64,000 bases of DNA from Sulfitobacter noctilucae (GTDB lineage: Bacteria; Pseudomonadota; Alphaproteobacteria; Rhodobacterales; Rhodobacteraceae), in NCBI RefSeq assembly GCF_000622365.1, contig NZ_JASC01000014.1, forward strand, positions 372,001 to 436,000, in the 5' to 3' direction. Within the stretch, counting starts at the first letter, position 1, and each line of letters opens with the position of its first letter. Under the pieces are notes generated by a model. That model was not told the DNA's origin. It saw only the letters and a program-made list of their open reading frames with translations, and made no database searches. Shown here in pieces: positions 1 to 8,631 of this stretch. The position numbers were made by a program, and so were the translations under genes.

Positions 1-567
1 GCCAGTGCCCGATATGGCAACCGCCATCCAAAGGTCCAGGCCGCTCAGGCAGCGCGAGACCAAGCTGTGTCCGCTGCGGTGTCACTGGCGCAATCTATCA
101 CAGGGCTTGGGCCGGAGGCATTGAACGACTTTGATCTTGCCCCTGACGGAGCGCGGGCCAATCTACTGGCCGAATTGGTGCGCATGCAGGTCGAAGTCTC
201 GGGCGCAACAGAGCAACTTGCCGCACTCGAAGCACAGAAATCAGACGGCCAAGAGGCGCTGAACAGATTTGCCCCCGCCGCCGCCAAAATGCAGGATCTC
301 GAGCGTGACTTTTCGGTAGCTGAAGCCTTGTTCGCCTCCGCCATCGCCCGTGCGCAATCCAGCAAATCCGATGTTTATGCCTCATATCCACTGGTGCAGG
401 TGCTGGAAAACCCCTCCCTCCCTGCCAAGCCTTCATCGCCAAACCGCAAGCTTGCTATTATGGCAGGTGTTGCTGCCACATTGATGCTCCTGATGAGCCT
501 CGCAATGGGTTGGATCCGGATTGCGCTGATCTCTCGCTTGATGAACAAGCCCGGTCGCCCGTCATGA
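1..567 (+). CDS. GumC/Wzz-type polysaccharide chain-length protein, 3' part
   Basis: Inner-membrane polysaccharide co-polymerase of exopolysaccharide or O-antigen export, cut by the left edge. The frame is open from base 1. The first visible residues include YGNRHPKVQAA, which resembles the Y-G-x-x-H-P motif of the GumC/Wzz periplasmic coiled-coil region. A long Ala/Glu-rich helical stretch follows, then one C-terminal membrane segment (LAIMAGVAATLMLLMSLAMG) and a short basic tail. No C-terminal tyrosine kinase domain is attached, so this is the short type. The stop overlaps the next start as ATGA at 564-567, so the two are translationally coupled. The family is fairly sure; the exact polymer is unknown. 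Confidence 0.8.
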   Translation, partial: ASARYGNRHPKVQAAQAARDQAVSAAVSLAQSITGLGPEALNDFDLAPDGARANLLAELVRMQVEVSGATEQLAALEAQKSDGQEALNRFAPAAAKMQDLERDFSVAEALFASAIARAQSSKSDVYASYPLVQVLENPSLPAKPSSPNRKLAIMAGVAATLMLLMSLAMGWIRIALISRLMNKPGRPS

Positions 568-1835
568 TTGCCCAGAACCCGATTGAGCGATTGGTTTACC
601 GCACGCTCGTCCTGACCTGGCCGTTTTATGCCGTGGGTGCGCTCTATATTGTTGGTCCCGTCTTGGCGTGGGTATTGGCCGGGTTGGTTGTCTTGGTTCT
701 TTATCTTGGGCCCGCCGTCCGCGAAGACATGCAGGCAACCGGCAGCATCCCGCCCGTAATCTGGGGCTGGTTGGCTGGCATGTTTGTGATGTTGGTTGCC
801 CTCTGGGTCGGGCATCTGGACTGGGGTTTGGGAACGGGCAAGACAATCAAATCTTCCATCGGCTGGGCAAAGGGCTGGGCGCTTCTGGCACTCTTCCCAC
901 TGGCCGGAGCCATCCTGCCGATCCGCCGCGAGACCCTGATCCGCGCGCAATGTGTTGTCGGTCTTTGGACGCTGATCCTCGCGCCGGTCTTGTTGGCCGC
1001 GCCCTACATCGGCCTGCCGGAACGTATTTTCACCTCACCTCTCAAGGCTGTTGGTGGCCCGGGGCCCGAGTACTTTTCGGTCTACTTTTTCACATGGGAT
1101 CCAGCCAGCTGGACGCCAAGATGGCAATTTTACGCACCATGGTCGCCGTTCGCCGCATTGCTTGGGACGATCATGGTCTTGTTCGCGCTGGAAGAGAAGA
1201 ACATCAAGTGGCGCAGCATCGGGATTGCGGCGGGGGTTGTCATGATCTTTGCATCCAAATCACGCATGGGTTTGGTGGGATTGGTCGCCTGTACCATCGG
1301 CCCGCGCCTGTTGCCCCTTATCCTGCGCGGATGGGCGTGGCAGGTTCTGGCCGCTTTTACCGCCTCGATGTCGGTGCTGGGAACCGCGCTGGCTACGACC
1401 GCAACTGATGCAGTCTCCGCCTTTAAAGGCGCGCGTGCCGATAGCACCCGCGTGCGCGAAACCCTGCAACGCATCGCGACAGAACGCTGGCAAAATGATG
1501 GATATTGGTTTGGCCATGCCACCGTGCAACCGGGTAGCCATGCCGTTGAATACATGCCGATCGGCAGTCATCACACGTGGTACGGTTTGTTGTTTGTCAA
1601 AGGCTTGGTTGGTTTTCTGGCGTTTTTGGTGCCGTTTGTCTGGCAGACCGCACTGGCGATGCGGGACGCAGCAATGGGGCCTCGAGGGCGCTTGCCGCTG
1701 GGCATCATGATGACCCTCACCTTGCTGTCGTTTGGGGAGAATATCGAGATTGAAGCCTATCTGCTCTGGCCTGCGCTGGTCGTGTTGGGCATTCACGCAA
1801 GAGAGCTTGAGAAGCCCACACTATCGACGCGATGA
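564..1835 (+). CDS. O-antigen ligase/polymerase-like membrane protein
   Basis: Polytopic membrane protein of about 423 residues with roughly ten hydrophobic segments. A larger extracytoplasmic loop, near residues 280-350, contains ARADSTRVRETLQRIATERW and HHTWYGLLF. That layout, with Arg and His residues in a big late loop, fits the Wzy/WaaL O-antigen ligase fold. The ATG at 564 is preferred over an in-frame ATG at 510 because it overlaps the upstream stop. Coupling to a chain-length protein supports a role in polymerising or transferring a surface polysaccharide. Sequence similarity in this family is low, so ligase versus polymerase cannot be decided here. Confidence 0.7.
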   Translation: MIAQNPIERLVYRTLVLTWPFYAVGALYIVGPVLAWVLAGLVVLVLYLGPAVREDMQATGSIPPVIWGWLAGMFVMLVALWVGHLDWGLGTGKTIKSSIGWAKGWALLALFPLAGAILPIRRETLIRAQCVVGLWTLILAPVLLAAPYIGLPERIFTSPLKAVGGPGPEYFSVYFFTWDPASWTPRWQFYAPWSPFAALLGTIMVLFALEEKNIKWRSIGIAAGVVMIFASKSRMGLVGLVACTIGPRLLPLILRGWAWQVLAAFTASMSVLGTALATTATDAVSAFKGARADSTRVRETLQRIATERWQNDGYWFGHATVQPGSHAVEYMPIGSHHTWYGLLFVKGLVGFLAFLVPFVWQTALAMRDAAMGPRGRLPLGIMMTLTLLSFGENIEIEAYLLWPALVVLGIHARELEKPTLSTR

Positions 1836-1949
1836 CGCGCTAAACTTTTTTTTATGAATGCGGAATGTAGATTGTGGACTGGCCTTTCGAACAAGGCTGT
1901 CGCTACATCTTCTTATAGATCCTGTCCCGCTCCCCTGAATAGTCCGTCG

Positions 1950-2367
1950 ATCGGGGGCCGTCGGTCCCGCATTTCAAACTTTAACGACAACTTTTGCCGC
2001 GAATATCTGGCCGCCATCGTCGATACGTTTCTGTCTGGCCATCGCGTTGTGTGTGAACTGGATCGGATCGTTGAAACGCGTGGATGCCCCTGCTTGGTTG
2101 TCAGCGACAATGGAACCGAACTGACGTCGAATTCGAGCCGGAAACGACAAGATGTGTGACGAATACCTGAATGGTCAACTGTTCGATAGTTTGCCCCTTG
2201 CCCGTAACCTGATCGCAGCGTGGCGTATCGACTTCACCCACCACCGCCCACACAAAAGGCTAGCTGGTCTGACGCCAGCGGAATATGCCAAACGATCAGA
2301 AGAGGACCAAGAGTGGAACAGGTCAAATGGTAATGCTATTGTTGACAGGCTCTTACGCTGGTTCTGA
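1950..2367 (+). pseudogene. IS3-family transposase (orfB) remnant
   Basis: Two pieces of a DDE integrase core lie in adjacent frames. The first (about 1950-2136) reads DNFCREYLAAIVDTFLSG, then ELDRIVETRGCPCLVVSDNGTELTS, which covers the first and second catalytic Asp regions. The second (2152-2367) reads CDEYLNGQLFDSL, then AAWRIDFTHHRPH and LAGLTPAEYAK, the usual C-terminus. About 45 residues between them, which should carry the catalytic Glu, are missing, and the two pieces are in different frames. No orfA or intact inverted repeats are evident. The copy cannot be active. It separates the polysaccharide genes from the antiporter gene. Bases 1836-1949 hold nothing I recognise. Confidence 0.8.
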
Positions 2368-2448
2368 TAGCGATCTTGCCGCAATTGACGCTGTACTGCG
2401 CGATTTTGCCGAAAGCCAGATTGCCGAATCAACGATCCCGACCGTTGC

Positions 2449-4971
2449 TCACAACTCTTGAGGTGACGTTTTCGCATCAGACATGAGGTCGTCTGGATCC
2501 ACGCCGCGCTCTTTTGCGCTAGCGCGAATGGCTTGCTGTATTGCCGGGCTACGGGCAAGCAAGCGACGGAAACGTCCGGCGTCGAGTACCAGCAGTGTTG
2601 AGGGTGCAATCGCGCGGACCTGTGCACGAACTGCTTTCTTTGTCAGAATTGCCATTTGGCCGAACATCTCGCCACCACCACGGCGCCATGTCTGCCCCGC
2701 ACTTTCCAACTCGACTGCACCCGACGCGATAAAATAGACGCTGTCTGCGGGACCGTCTTTGGCAATGATGACTTCGCCGGAATTGACGTAAACTGTCTTA
2801 AGCGCACGCCCCAACTGCTTGAGCGCGGCATCCTCAATCCCGACAAACAATGGAAAGCGCTGCACAAGTTCCAACCGTTGAATAGCAATGTCGAGTGTCG
2901 GGCGTTGCTCGGATGCAGCGCGTTGAACATTCAGTCTTTGCATGAGGGATGTATAAACTTCTGCGCCGATCAACCCGTCTTCGCGCATGATGGTGTATTC
3001 ACGCTCCTCAAGGCGCAGCGCGGTCCGCCGGATGAAACGACGTTCGAGTTTTTCCGCATAACCGGGGTATTGCAGTCGGAGGCCTTCCAATGCGGTCTCC
3101 ATTGCTTCTACCCGCCGCGCGAGCAGTTCGTGCAGCAAATCGGCCACCCGGCGCCCGTGGATGCGGCGGATGCGGCTGTCGATGAAGGCATCAAGGTCTC
3201 GCAGGATCAATCTTTGCGACAACAACATCTCAAAACGGTCTGCGGTCATTCGGGCCAATGGTCCCGACAAACGCAGCCGACGCTGTAGCGCGACGCCGAT
3301 TTTGAAGCCCCGACCGTAGGACACGCTACGCCGCGCCGCCCGCTGGTAACCGTTGCGCCCGTCCGATCGTGCCCCTTCAATCAGTCGGTCGGCATCCGAG
3401 AGGACTTGTTCGGCCATCCGCTGCGAAATTGTGCGTTCACGCATTCTGACGAGGATGGTGTCGCGCTCATGCCCCGCCAAAGCAATCAATCCCAAAGTAA
3501 TCCTGTCCCGATCAAGGATTTCGGCACCGTCCTCAGCGGCTTGGACCGTTTGATCAAGGCGTTCGCCAAAATTTTTGGCTTCGGAACGGACAATTTCCCG
3601 CGTTAATTCGTAATTTTCGGTTGTCTTTTCGACGTCTTCACGCACGGTTTGCAGGGCGACAGCGACCACCTGCCGTGACAATGCTTCGTCTATCGGCGAA
3701 AGGCGGTCCAACCCAAGCCGTCTGATAACCGTTCTAAGAGTGGTACCTTGTACGATAAGCGTGAAAAGCGTGAAGCCCGTCGCAAGAATCCCAACGACAC
3801 GTTTAATCTCGATCGGGACGAGCATGCTTTCGGTGACAGCCAATGCCAGCGCCAGCGTGACAGCACCGCGCAGTCCGCCCCATAGGATAGCCACACGGTA
3901 AGGGCGTTCGACTTCCGGTGACAGACGTAGCACCGTTAGCAGGGGCAGTAATCCGAACAAAATCAACGCCCGTGCAAAGACAGCGGCGCAAATAACGACA
4001 CCGACCAGAACAAAATCTTCGGTTCTCACTTCTTCCAGCAGGCGCGGGATGAGCAAGGCGGCCAGAATAAAAATCAAGGCACCTGCCCAATGTGCCAACA
4101 GGACCCAGACCTCGTTCAGGTTTGTCCATGTCTGGGGTGACAAACGCCGCGGGCCCGTCAGGTTCATGGTAAGGCCAGCGGTGACAACTGCAATTACGCC
4201 CGATGCGCCGATTATCTGTTCCGCACCGATATAGACGAGATACGGCAGCGCGACCGAAACGGAAATCTGCGCGCGTTCATAATGGACAAAAGACGACATC
4301 ACCCAGACAGCAAGGCGCGCGGTAAACCAGCCAGCCATTGCACCGCCGCCGATCAGCAACGGGAACTGCCCCAAGGCATCTGTCAACGTCGGGTCCGGCA
4401 TGCCAAGCATCACAAACCCCATGAACAAACCAAACAGCGCGATTGCTGCGGCATCGTTCAACAGGCTCTCTCCTTCAATGATGCGGGCAAGTCGCTGCGG
4501 CGCAGAAATCGAGCGAAAAATTGAGACAACAGCCGAAGGGTCTGTGGTGGAAACGATGGCCCCGATCAAGAGGCAAGCGGCAAGCGGCAAGGTACTGGCC
4601 CAAGCCAAGGAGTACCCCACACTCAACGTGGCAACGACGACAGCCACTACTGCAAGCACCAGAATCGGCACCCAGTCGTCCAGCATGCGCCGCAAGTTCA
4701 TTCCCAGTGTTGCTTGAAACAGTAGCGTCGGCAGGAACACATAGAGGAATACGTTCGACCGGATCGGCAAGCCGAGAATGGCCTCCGCGACCGGGTTCAG
4801 TGCGTCCGTCAGGTCAGTGCGCAGGAAAAAGATCGCTCCTGCGCCAATGAGTATCCCAACAAGCGCCAGAATTACGCTGTAAGGCAGCCGCAACCGTGCA
4901 GCGAGCGGTTCGGCTACGGCGATCACCAAAAAGAGCGATGAGATAACAGCTGTAATCAGTATGATGTTCAT
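2449..4971 (-). CDS. CPA1 (NhaP-type) cation/proton antiporter with C-terminal cNMP-type domain
   Basis: Predicted inner-membrane Na+(K+)/H+ antiporter of about 840 residues. The N-terminal 400 residues carry some 12 membrane segments with the CPA1 signatures STTDPSAVV (about 141-149) and EGESLLNDAAA (about 166-176), which include the transport aspartates. A long cytoplasmic helical region follows. Residues 706-805 form a cyclic-nucleotide-binding-like beta roll. In the phosphate-binding cassette (FGQMAIL) the usual Glu is Gln, so cAMP or cGMP binding is doubtful. The ATG at 4971 is preferred because the protein then begins with a hydrophobic helix; a TTG at 4995 is also in frame. It is monocistronic, next to an IS remnant. 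Confidence 0.88.
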   Translation of the reverse strand: MNIILITAVISSLFLVIAVAEPLAARLRLPYSVILALVGILIGAGAIFFLRTDLTDALNPVAEAILGLPIRSNVFLYVFLPTLLFQATLGMNLRRMLDDWVPILVLAVVAVVVATLSVGYSLAWASTLPLAACLLIGAIVSTTDPSAVVSIFRSISAPQRLARIIEGESLLNDAAAIALFGLFMGFVMLGMPDPTLTDALGQFPLLIGGGAMAGWFTARLAVWVMSSFVHYERAQISVSVALPYLVYIGAEQIIGASGVIAVVTAGLTMNLTGPRRLSPQTWTNLNEVWVLLAHWAGALIFILAALLIPRLLEEVRTEDFVLVGVVICAAVFARALILFGLLPLLTVLRLSPEVERPYRVAILWGGLRGAVTLALALAVTESMLVPIEIKRVVGILATGFTLFTLIVQGTTLRTVIRRLGLDRLSPIDEALSRQVVAVALQTVREDVEKTTENYELTREIVRSEAKNFGERLDQTVQAAEDGAEILDRDRITLGLIALAGHERDTILVRMRERTISQRMAEQVLSDADRLIEGARSDGRNGYQRAARRSVSYGRGFKIGVALQRRLRLSGPLARMTADRFEMLLSQRLILRDLDAFIDSRIRRIHGRRVADLLHELLARRVEAMETALEGLRLQYPGYAEKLERRFIRRTALRLEEREYTIMREDGLIGAEVYTSLMQRLNVQRAASEQRPTLDIAIQRLELVQRFPLFVGIEDAALKQLGRALKTVYVNSGEVIIAKDGPADSVYFIASGAVELESAGQTWRRGGGEMFGQMAILTKKAVRAQVRAIAPSTLLVLDAGRFRRLLARSPAIQQAIRASAKERGVDPDDLMSDAKTSPQEL

Positions 4972-5619
4972 GGGGGCGAAATAGCAGAGTTTCAATCAGG
5001 AGAAAATTAGGGTTGGGGAAGAACCCTGAGATGCTTGGCCAATCAACGAGATTTATAACGCGGATAGCCTAGAGAATAGGTAATAATTGAAAAATCAACG
5101 CTTAACCGATCCAAAAAGAACCGCAGTGATGGCCCATGGCACAGTTTACAGACCGCAATATCGTCATCATTCGACGCAGCAGTTTATGCCCGACTGCAGA
5201 TATTCGTACGCCTCATTGAGATTGCAGCGCACAGAAATGGAGTGTCGAACTTGAACGGTGCAAGTCGCCGTTCCTCTAAGCTTTACGAATTGCCGCAATG
5301 CTTGCGTCCCGTTTGCTGCTCCAAGCTTCAGCGAACGGGCGGTTGCGAAGATACTGCCAAAATTGCTCAATGGATATTGACTGTGAGAAAATGGTGAAAG
5401 CGCAGCGTTATCTGCGCCGCAGATACGCGCGCATGCTGCATCTGCGAAGATGGAGACTCAAACAACTACATCTTCAGCACAGCTGACATTCATCAATCGA
5501 GAATGCTGCACGAAGCATGACGGAGCGATTTCGGGAAGCCGCAGTGCGGCACCGGAGGCGGGTCTGAATGCCGGCTCTGGTTCAATGGCGACGTCAGTCC
5601 CGCGACCGAAGACACATCC
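4972..5619. other. intergenic region, no gene recognised
   Basis: About 650 bases between two minus-strand genes. Several short open frames exist (for example 5298-5486), but none has a convincing ribosome site or a recognisable protein. A 7-bp stem (TATCTGC, GCC loop, GCAGATA) lies at 5409-5425. A GAAGATG...CATCTTC pair lies just after it. The first part should contain the promoter of the antiporter gene. I see no tRNA or IS ends. Confidence 0.4.
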
Positions 5620-6315
5620 TCACCCCTCCATCGGACGTCCGCGCAGGCGCAAGAACAGGCTCTCTTCGTCGTTGTTCTTGAAATAGGGAACGCTGGCGGG
5701 GGGATTGCGGTCGCGTGCGCGGGCTTCGACTTCGGCCATGACAACTTCGGTGATGAAGGGCATGTCAAAGCTGCGGGCTTCGGAGAGGGGCACCCATTGT
5801 AGGTGCGAAAGCTCGTCGCAGGCGGCGTCGAAGTCGTCCAGGTCGGTCGCGATGTCATCGGCATCGACCAGAAAGAACCGCGCGTCAAACCGGCGGGGGC
5901 GACCGGGGGGCGTAAGGGCGCGGAAGGTGAATTGCAGTGGGGCCGCGTGGGGTACATGGCCTGTGGCGGCAAAAGTTTCCCAGTCCGGCGGCGGGGGCGT
6001 ATCCCAGGTGCCCTTGCGCCCAAGGATCAGGCCGGTTTCCTCCCAAAGCTCGCGCACGGCGGCCACAGCGATGGCATGGGCCAGCGTGGGGTCCGCGTCT
6101 TCGGTCAGGCGCTCGGCGCAGAGATCGGGCAAGGGGGCGGCCAGCGGAATATGCGCGTCGCCAGCATCGACAGCACCGCCCGGAAACACGAATTTGTTCG
6201 GCATAAAGACCGCTTTGGCCCCGCGTTGTCCCATAAGAATGCGCGGGCTTTCAAACCGGTCGCGCAGCACGATCACTGTTGCCGCGTTGCGGATCTGGCT
6301 TTTGTCGATGGTCAT
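5620..6315 (-). CDS. NUDIX hydrolase (NUDT19/RP2-like)
   Basis: Nucleoside-diphosphate-X hydrolase, probably acting on a CoA or nucleotide derivative. The protein of 231 residues has a Nudix box split by an insertion: GGAVDAGDA, then about 30 extra residues, then AAVRELWEETGL, which contains the metal-binding REUxEExG core. That spacing is typical of the NUDT19-like branch found in alphaproteobacteria. The ATG at 6315 (MTIDKSQIRNA) has AGAGGG 5 bases upstream, so it is preferred to an in-frame start at 6345. The next minus-strand gene upstream starts at 6774 and ends at 6355, so the two could be co-transcribed. The substrate cannot be read from the sequence. Confidence 0.85.
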   Translation of the reverse strand: MTIDKSQIRNAATVIVLRDRFESPRILMGQRGAKAVFMPNKFVFPGGAVDAGDAHIPLAAPLPDLCAERLTEDADPTLAHAIAVAAVRELWEETGLILGRKGTWDTPPPPDWETFAATGHVPHAAPLQFTFRALTPPGRPRRFDARFFLVDADDIATDLDDFDAACDELSHLQWVPLSEARSFDMPFITEVVMAEVEARARDRNPPASVPYFKNNDEESLFLRLRGRPMEG

Positions 6316-6354
6316 GGTCGCCCTCTTGCTTTGCACTGCGACCAAAGGGCAGGG

Positions 6355-6774
6355 CTAGCTGTCGCTGCCGAATCCACCCATGCCACGCGCCCATTGAAAG
6401 CCGATCATGGCTCCCTTCAGTCTGGGCAGAAGGTAGAGGGAGAGGCCAACACATCCAACCGCAAAAATGGTGAAAAGCGTCAAAGGTTCGGGCCGCCACG
6501 TCACAAACACCCAGTGCAACATCGGTGCCATCAGATGCCCGACGATTAAAATAGTCAAATAAGCAGGGCCGTCATCGGCACGATGGTGGTGAAATTCCTG
6601 TCGGCACACAGCGCAGTCGTAATTGACCTTCAGATAGCTTTTCAGAAGGGGACCGGACCCGCACCGGGGGCACTTTCCGCGCCATCCACGCAGCATCGCG
6701 CCCCAGCGCGGACGTTCGGTTGTTGTCTCGTCTGACTGCAAAGGGTCTGTGACAGATTGCACGTTATCGGGCAT
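6355..6774 (-). CDS. DUF983 family membrane protein
   Basis: Small protein of 139 residues. It has a Cys4 motif near the N-terminus (GKCPRCGSGPLLKSY and NYDCAVCRQEF) followed by two membrane segments (ILIVGHLMAPMLHWVFV and TLFTIFAVGCVGLSLYLLP). This is the layout of DUF983, a family widespread in alphaproteobacteria and of unknown role. The start at 6774 is fixed by a strong TAGGAGG site 5 bases upstream; a longer frame reaching 6879 lacks one. It may be co-transcribed with the Nudix gene, 39 bases downstream. Confidence 0.85.
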   Translation of the reverse strand: MPDNVQSVTDPLQSDETTTERPRWGAMLRGWRGKCPRCGSGPLLKSYLKVNYDCAVCRQEFHHHRADDGPAYLTILIVGHLMAPMLHWVFVTWRPEPLTLFTIFAVGCVGLSLYLLPRLKGAMIGFQWARGMGGFGSDS

Positions 6775-6968
6775 ATCGCCTCCTAGGTTGCGGCTGATGT
6801 GCGCCTTTTGATCCAGAAAATAAAGAGCGCAGGCATCTGTTGCGGCGCGATGTCGCAAAAAAATGCCGCGCATTGTCATTTTTTTCGACGGAACGCCGGG
6901 GGGCCGCCGTTTGACAGGTATGTGGCCAGGAAAAACAGGTCACGGATAGAACATACAGGAGAACGACA

Positions 6969-7619
6969 ATGAAAAAGTCCAATGTACAGATTTTGCTGCT
7001 GAGCGGATTGATTGCAACCGGCGCTTTTGCCGCTTCTGCCGATACAGGCCGCAACAGTCCCGACCGCGCAGCAATGTTCGGGCAGATCGACACAGATGGC
7101 AATGGCGCTTTGACAGCGCAAGAGTTTCAGGCCCATGCGGCAGCCCGCTTTGCGCAGGTTGATGCGGACGGTGACGGATTTCTCAGCGCCGAGGAACTTA
7201 AGAGCCAGGGCGGTAAAGGCCGTGGCCGTATGATGGAGCAGATGGACACCAACAAAGATGGTGCGCTGGATGCCGAAGAGCTGGCAGCGGCAGCCGAGGA
7301 GCGTGGCGGCAAACGCGCAGCCAAGATGGTAGAGCGCCTCGACACCAACAAGGACGGCACATTGCAAGCTGCCGAACTTGAGGCTGCGCAGGACAAACGC
7401 GGCAACAAACGCGTTGAAAAAATGTTGAAGCGTGTCGATGCGAATGGCGATGGCAAGGTCTCTCTTGAGGAGATTTCAGCCAAGCGTGATCCGGCAAAGA
7501 TGTTTGACCGTCTTGATGCGGATAACGACGGCGCGGTCAGTGCCGATGAATTTGCAAAGGCCCGTGATCATGGCGGCAAACGCCACAAGGGTGGCAAACG
7601 CGACGGCGACCGGGGCTAA
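6969..7619 (+). CDS. secreted protein with six EF-hand loops
   Basis: Putative periplasmic calcium-binding protein of 216 residues. The signal peptide runs to about residue 24 (LLLSGLIATGAFAASA). Six canonical EF-hand loops follow: DTDGNGALTAQE, DADGDGFLSAEE, DTNKDGALDAEE, DTNKDGTLQAAE, DANGDGKVSLEE and DADNDGAVSADE, each with the expected acidic and Gly positions. The C-terminus is a basic Gly/Lys/His/Arg tail. An AGGAGA site sits 7 bases before the ATG. A hairpin and 56 bases separate it from an ECF sigma gene on the same strand, which suggests one transcription unit. Calcium binding is inferred from the loops; the biological role is unknown. Confidence 0.9.
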   Translation: MKKSNVQILLLSGLIATGAFAASADTGRNSPDRAAMFGQIDTDGNGALTAQEFQAHAAARFAQVDADGDGFLSAEELKSQGGKGRGRMMEQMDTNKDGALDAEELAAAAEERGGKRAAKMVERLDTNKDGTLQAAELEAAQDKRGNKRVEKMLKRVDANGDGKVSLEEISAKRDPAKMFDRLDADNDGAVSADEFAKARDHGGKRHKGGKRDGDRG

Positions 7620-7626
7620 TGGCTCT

Positions 7627-7657
7627 GGCCGGACCCTCTTGTCAGGGGCGTCCGGCC
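7627..7657 (+). terminator. hairpin between EF-hand gene and sigma gene
   Basis: Eight-base perfect stem (GGCCGGAC paired with GTCCGGCC) with a further short CCT/AGG pairing inside the loop. There is no T-tract after it, so it may act as a partial terminator or an mRNA-stabilising hairpin that sets different levels for the EF-hand and sigma factor products. Confidence 0.5.
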
Positions 7658-7675
7658 CGCTTAGCCACTAGGCTT

Positions 7676-8263
7676 ATGTCTGAACCGATCCCCTCTGTGA
7701 CCGCCGACGGTGAAGCGGCCCTGCTGCAGCGCTATGCAAATGGCGATGCGGCGGCGGCGCGGCTATTGGCGCAAAGCTTGACGCCACGGCTTTATGGTCA
7801 TGCCATGCGGGTCTTGGGAGACGGGGCCGAGGCGGAAGATGTGACGCAAGAGGCGCTGTTGCGGCTTTGGCGGATCGCGCCGGACTGGCGTGTGGGCGAG
7901 GCCAAGGTCACAACCTGGCTTTACCGTGTGGTGGCCAATCTATGCACAGATCGGCTTCGCAAGCGGCGGAGCACGGGCATGGACGATATTGACGAACCCG
8001 CCGATCCCGCACCCGGCGTGGAAGCGCGGATGCAGAACGCGGCGCGGTATGATGCGCTGCAGCGGGCGCTGAACGATCTGCCCGACCGGCAGCGGCAAGC
8101 GGTGGTCCTGCGCCATATCGACGGGCTGACCAACCCCGAGATCGCAGAGATTTTGAACGCAGGCGTAGAAGCGGTAGAAAGCCTGACCGCGCGGGGCAAA
8201 CGGGCGCTGAGCCTTGCATTGCAAGAACAGCGCGAGGCATTGGGGTATGAAGATGATGGATAA
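7676..8263 (+). CDS. ECF-type RNA polymerase sigma factor
   Basis: Sigma-70 family extracytoplasmic-function sigma factor, 195 residues. Region 2 reads GDAEAEDVTQEALLRLWRI-like residues (GDGAEAEDVTQEALLRLW) and TWLYRVVANLCTDRLRKRR. Region 4 reads LNDLPDRQRQAVVLRHIDGL and NPEIAEILNAGVEAVESLTA, the helix-turn-helix for the -35 element. The ATG at 7676 (MSEPIPS) starts the conserved part; an upstream in-frame ATG at 7619 overlaps the previous stop but reads through the hairpin. The end overlaps the next gene by 17 bases, typical of a sigma/anti-sigma pair. Confidence 0.88.
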   Translation: MSEPIPSVTADGEAALLQRYANGDAAAARLLAQSLTPRLYGHAMRVLGDGAEAEDVTQEALLRLWRIAPDWRVGEAKVTTWLYRVVANLCTDRLRKRRSTGMDDIDEPADPAPGVEARMQNAARYDALQRALNDLPDRQRQAVVLRHIDGLTNPEIAEILNAGVEAVESLTARGKRALSLALQEQREALGYEDDG

Positions 8264-8627
8264 CGGCAAAACCAAAGATACCAGCGCAGAAGCCCGGCTT
8301 GATGCGCTTTTCGATCAGGCCCGTGCAACGCCGCCTGCGGTGCCCGTTGCGCTGATGGCGCGGGTTCTTGCGGATGCGGCAGCCTTGCAACCGGCACCTC
8401 ACGCAATGCGCACAGGCTGGCGCGGTTGGTTTGCAGCCCTTGGCGGCGCACCGGCCCTGAGCGGGCTTGTCTCGGCAAGTTGCCTGGGCTTTTGGTTAGG
8501 TTTTGCGCCACCCGACACCCTGCCGGATGTGGCAGGAGAGGTCTGGGGCGTGAACGTGTACGTCGAAGATGATAGCATGGATGGGGTCGAACTGATGGCC
8601 TTTGGCTGGGACATCGAGGAAGGATAG
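8247..8627 (+). CDS. small membrane protein, candidate anti-sigma factor
   Basis: A 126-residue protein with a hydrophilic N-terminal half (about 1-70) and one membrane segment (ALSGLVSASCLGFWLGFAPP). A short acidic C-terminal part would be periplasmic. It starts inside the sigma gene and ends 4 bases before the next start. Position and topology suggest the membrane anti-sigma factor of the upstream ECF sigma, but no zinc-binding HxxxCxxC motif is present and I recognise no named family. The anti-sigma role is therefore inference from context. Confidence 0.6.
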   Translation: MKMMDNGKTKDTSAEARLDALFDQARATPPAVPVALMARVLADAAALQPAPHAMRTGWRGWFAALGGAPALSGLVSASCLGFWLGFAPPDTLPDVAGEVWGVNVYVEDDSMDGVELMAFGWDIEEG

Positions 8628-8631
8628 AGAG

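Noticed and set aside
5298..5486. Small plus-strand open frame of 62 codons in the 5 kb gap
   Set aside because: No ribosome site, no recognisable domain and an Arg/Leu-rich composition typical of chance frames in GC-rich DNA.
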